Of a stretch of DNA of 60,067 nucleotides, positions 58,549 to 60,067 are shown one piece after another. The stretch covers positions 1 through 60,067 of the forward strand of contig DATHDS010000004.1 in NCBI GenBank assembly GCA_035318925.1, given 5' to 3'. The first letter of the stretch is position 1; every line of letters starts with the position of its first letter. The position numbers and the translations under genes are program-made. Source of the DNA: VAXT01 sp035318925. GTDB taxonomy: Bacteria; Actinomycetota; Thermoleophilia; Gaiellales; Gaiellaceae. The notes beneath the pieces are model-generated. The model ran no database searches and had not been told where the DNA came from. It saw only the letters and a program-made list of their open reading frames with translations.

Positions 58549-59700
58549 CTAGGCCTTCCCTGAGACGCGCGGCTTGGCGCTCTTGCGCCCGTACTGCTTG
58601 ATGAAGCGCTCGACGGCGTCGTGCGCGTCGTCGTCGGGGATCTGCTTCGGCGGCGACTTCATCAGGTACGCGCTCGGGCCCTCGAGGGCACCGGCGACGC
58701 CGTTGTCCAGGGCGAGCTTCGCGAGGCGAACGGCGTCGATCACGATTCCGGCCGAGTTCGGCGAGTCCCAGACCTCGAGCTTGAGCTCGAGATTGAGCGG
58801 CACGTCGCCGAAGGCCTTCCCCTCCATGCGGATGTAGGCCCACTTGCGGTCCGTGAGCCACGGCACATGATCGGAGGGGCCGACGTGGACGTTGCCCTCG
58901 CCGAGGTCGTAGTCGAGCATCGACGTCACCGCGTTCGTCTTCGAGATCTTCTTCGACTCGAGGCGATCGCGCTCGAGCATGTTCAGGAAGTCCGAGTTGC
59001 CGCCGACGTTGAGCTGCATCATCCGGTCGAGGTGGATGCCGCGCTCGCGGAACAGCGAGGTGAGCACGCGGTGCGTGATCGTCGCGCCGACCTGCGACTT
59101 GATGTCGTCGCCGATGATCGGCAGGCCCTTCCCTTCGAAGCGTCGTTGCCAGTAGGCCTCGCGGGCGATGAAGACCGGCATGCAGTTGACCATCGCGCAG
59201 CCAGCCTCGAGCACCTGCTCCGCATACCACTTGGTGGCGGCGTCGGAGCCGACCGGCAGGTAGTTGACGACGACGTCCGTCTTCGTGTCGCGGAGGATCC
59301 CGACGACATCGGCGGTCTCACCGGGCGCCTTGGTGACGACCTCGGAGATGTACTTGCCGAGCCCGTCGTGGGTCATCCCGCGTTGGACGGTGATGTCTGT
59401 CTTGGGCACCTCTGCAAATTTGATCGTGTCGTTCGGGTGCGCCCAGATCGCCTCGGACAGATCCTTGCCGACCTTGTCAGTCGTGACGTCGAACGCGGCC
59501 GTGAACTCGATGTCGCGGATGTGGTACCCGCCGAGGTTCACGTGCATGAGGCCCGGCACAAACTGGTCGTCGGGCGAATCCTTGTAGTACTCCACTCCCT
59601 GAAGCAGCGAGTTGGCGCAGTTGCCGACGCCGACGAGCGCGACCCGGACGCGATCGTCCTGGCGTGCTTTTCCGTTCTGCTTGCCGTTTTGCTGAGTCAT
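58549..59700 (-). CDS. ino1: inositol-3-phosphate synthase
   Basis: 383 residues. NAD-binding start RVRVALVGVGNCANSLLQGV; NYLPVGSDAATKWYAEQ, GLPIIGDDIKSQVGATITHR and MLQLN-like MMQLNVGGNSDFLNM are the catalytic and NAD motifs of the actinobacterial type. It converts glucose-6-phosphate to inositol-3-phosphate for phosphatidylinositol or mycothiol. Strong ribosome site AGGAGG, 8 nt before ATG. A hairpin directly precedes that site. Confidence 0.95.
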   Translation of the reverse strand: MTQQNGKQNGKARQDDRVRVALVGVGNCANSLLQGVEYYKDSPDDQFVPGLMHVNLGGYHIRDIEFTAAFDVTTDKVGKDLSEAIWAHPNDTIKFAEVPKTDITVQRGMTHDGLGKYISEVVTKAPGETADVVGILRDTKTDVVVNYLPVGSDAATKWYAEQVLEAGCAMVNCMPVFIAREAYWQRRFEGKGLPIIGDDIKSQVGATITHRVLTSLFRERGIHLDRMMQLNVGGNSDFLNMLERDRLESKKISKTNAVTSMLDYDLGEGNVHVGPSDHVPWLTDRKWAYIRMEGKAFGDVPLNLELKLEVWDSPNSAGIVIDAVRLAKLALDNGVAGALEGPSAYLMKSPPKQIPDDDAHDAVERFIKQYGRKSAKPRVSGKA

Positions 59701-59714
59701 CCTGGGTGACCTCC

Positions 59715-59757
59715 TATCGCAGTCCTGCTATGCACGAAAGATAGCAGGTTTGCGATA
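59715..59757. promoter_or_regulatory. nested hairpin abutting the ino1 ribosome site
   Basis: TATCGCA-GT-CCTGCTAT (59715-59731) is complementary to ATAGCAGG-TT-TGCGATA (59741-59757), 15 pairs with one 2-nt internal mismatch and a 9-nt loop. On the minus strand it follows the GlsB gene stop by 5 nt and ends directly at the AGGAGG of ino1. Terminator of the upstream gene, or a control element for ino1. Confidence 0.65.
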
Positions 59758-59762
59758 TGGCG

Positions 59763-60038
59763 CTAGGGAAGCCGCCGGGCCGAAGGGCCCGTTATTCCGC
59801 GCTTCTGGACGAAGCGGCGGTAGAGGTAGAGCAAGAGCACCGCTCCCAGGAAGGCAAAGAAGAGGCCACCGGTCGTCCCGATGAGAACTTTCGCGAGGAT
59901 CCCGCCGATCAGCGAACCACCGAGGCCGAGCCCGATCGTCGCGTACCAGGGCATCGGATCGGGCCCCGGAAGCGAGAGACGCGCAAGGGCACCGACGATG
60001 AAGCCCCACACGATCAACCCGATGATGAAGATCAGCAT
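59763..60038 (-). CDS. GlsB/YeaQ/YmgE-family stress-response membrane protein
   Basis: 91 residues, three membrane helices: MLIFIIGLIVWGFIVGALARL, the conserved glycine-rich YATIGLGLGGSLIGGILAKV, and FFAFLGAVLLLYLYRRF. The PGPDPMPWYATI loop is typical of transglycosylase-associated (YeaQ-like) proteins, whose biochemical role is unknown but which are stress-induced in other bacteria. It precedes ino1 on the same strand, separated by the hairpin. Confidence 0.88.
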   Translation of the reverse strand: MLIFIIGLIVWGFIVGALARLSLPGPDPMPWYATIGLGLGGSLIGGILAKVLIGTTGGLFFAFLGAVLLLYLYRRFVQKRGITGPSARRLP

Positions 60039-60067
60039 GGAATCGTCATTGCTCGCGTGCGAGCAGC

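Noticed and set aside
1..60067. CRISPR arrays, rRNA genes, phage structural genes or transposases.
   Set aside because: No regularly spaced direct repeats, rRNA signatures, capsid/tail or DDE/tyrosine recombinase-type proteins were found.

Overview
The window reads as a chromosomal piece of a high-GC actinobacterium. Genes are packed tightly, with frequent GTG and TTG starts and 1-4 nt stop/start overlaps. Actinobacterial traits are a coenzyme F420 biosynthesis operon, an F420-dependent luciferase-like oxidoreductase, inositol-3-phosphate synthase, an RskA-type anti-sigma factor and several secreted proteins. The gene mix suggests the class Thermoleophilia (Gaiellales or Solirubrobacterales). 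That placement is inference; no rRNA gene is present to test it. No prophage, CRISPR array or intact transposase was seen, and no stretch longer than 300 bases lacks a gene.

Layout. 1-11.7 kb: amino-acid and ketoacid genes (partial PanE-like reductase, PLP dehydratase, ornithine cyclodeaminase homologue), a CBS protein, a decayed nucleotide-cyclase gene, a cupin/DUF4242 pair with a large LuxR-type ATPase regulator, an RTX-repeat secreted protein, a three-gene molybdenum oxidoreductase operon, a methyltransferase and a dienelactone-hydrolase-like protein. 11.9-16.3 kb: a stand-alone TOPRIM protein, a secreted collagen-like protein, an aldo/keto reductase, a secreted delta-60-repeat protein and a thiol-dioxygenase-like cupin. 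16.3-19.2 kb (minus): F420 operon cofC-cofD-fno-cofE. 19.8-29.6 kb (plus): a ten-gene chain of overlapping genes that accounts for degradation of tryptophan through kynurenine and anthranilate to anthraniloyl-CoA and beta-oxidation. 29.6-34.4 kb: transporter, GFA-TPR fusion, RES protein, YunG-like protein, tRNA-Ala and a secreted sialidase-like protein.

34.6-45.8 kb is one long minus-strand array: a COG2403 P-loop protein, carbamate kinase, then a six-gene DUF4331-TPR-two metal permeases-anti-sigma-sigma block, then argF, a rhomboid protease, a small zincin and small proteins. 45.9-53.7 kb: ferritin, an M3-type peptidase, a YjbQ protein, an ABC exporter, a TrmA/RlmD-type methyltransferase, a membrane protein and a UDG-superfamily protein. 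53.8-56.1 kb: a lower-GC CfrBI-like type II restriction-modification pair, probably acquired. 56.1 kb to the end: a glycosyltransferase-PHP fusion, a TetR regulator, ino1 and a GlsB-type membrane protein.

Most interesting points: (1) the tryptophan/anthranilate operon has a reductase domain that looks gutted, an F420-dependent reductase as first gene next to the F420 operon, and a creatininase-family protein where a formylkynurenine formamidase is needed; (2) the DUF4331/permease/ECF-sigma operon is a candidate undescribed system; (3) two copies of a ~158-bp structured element show compensatory base changes, and each lies directly upstream of a minus-strand gene; (4) there are several long palindromes, including a 166-bp hairpin-forming element and a 33-bp palindrome family.
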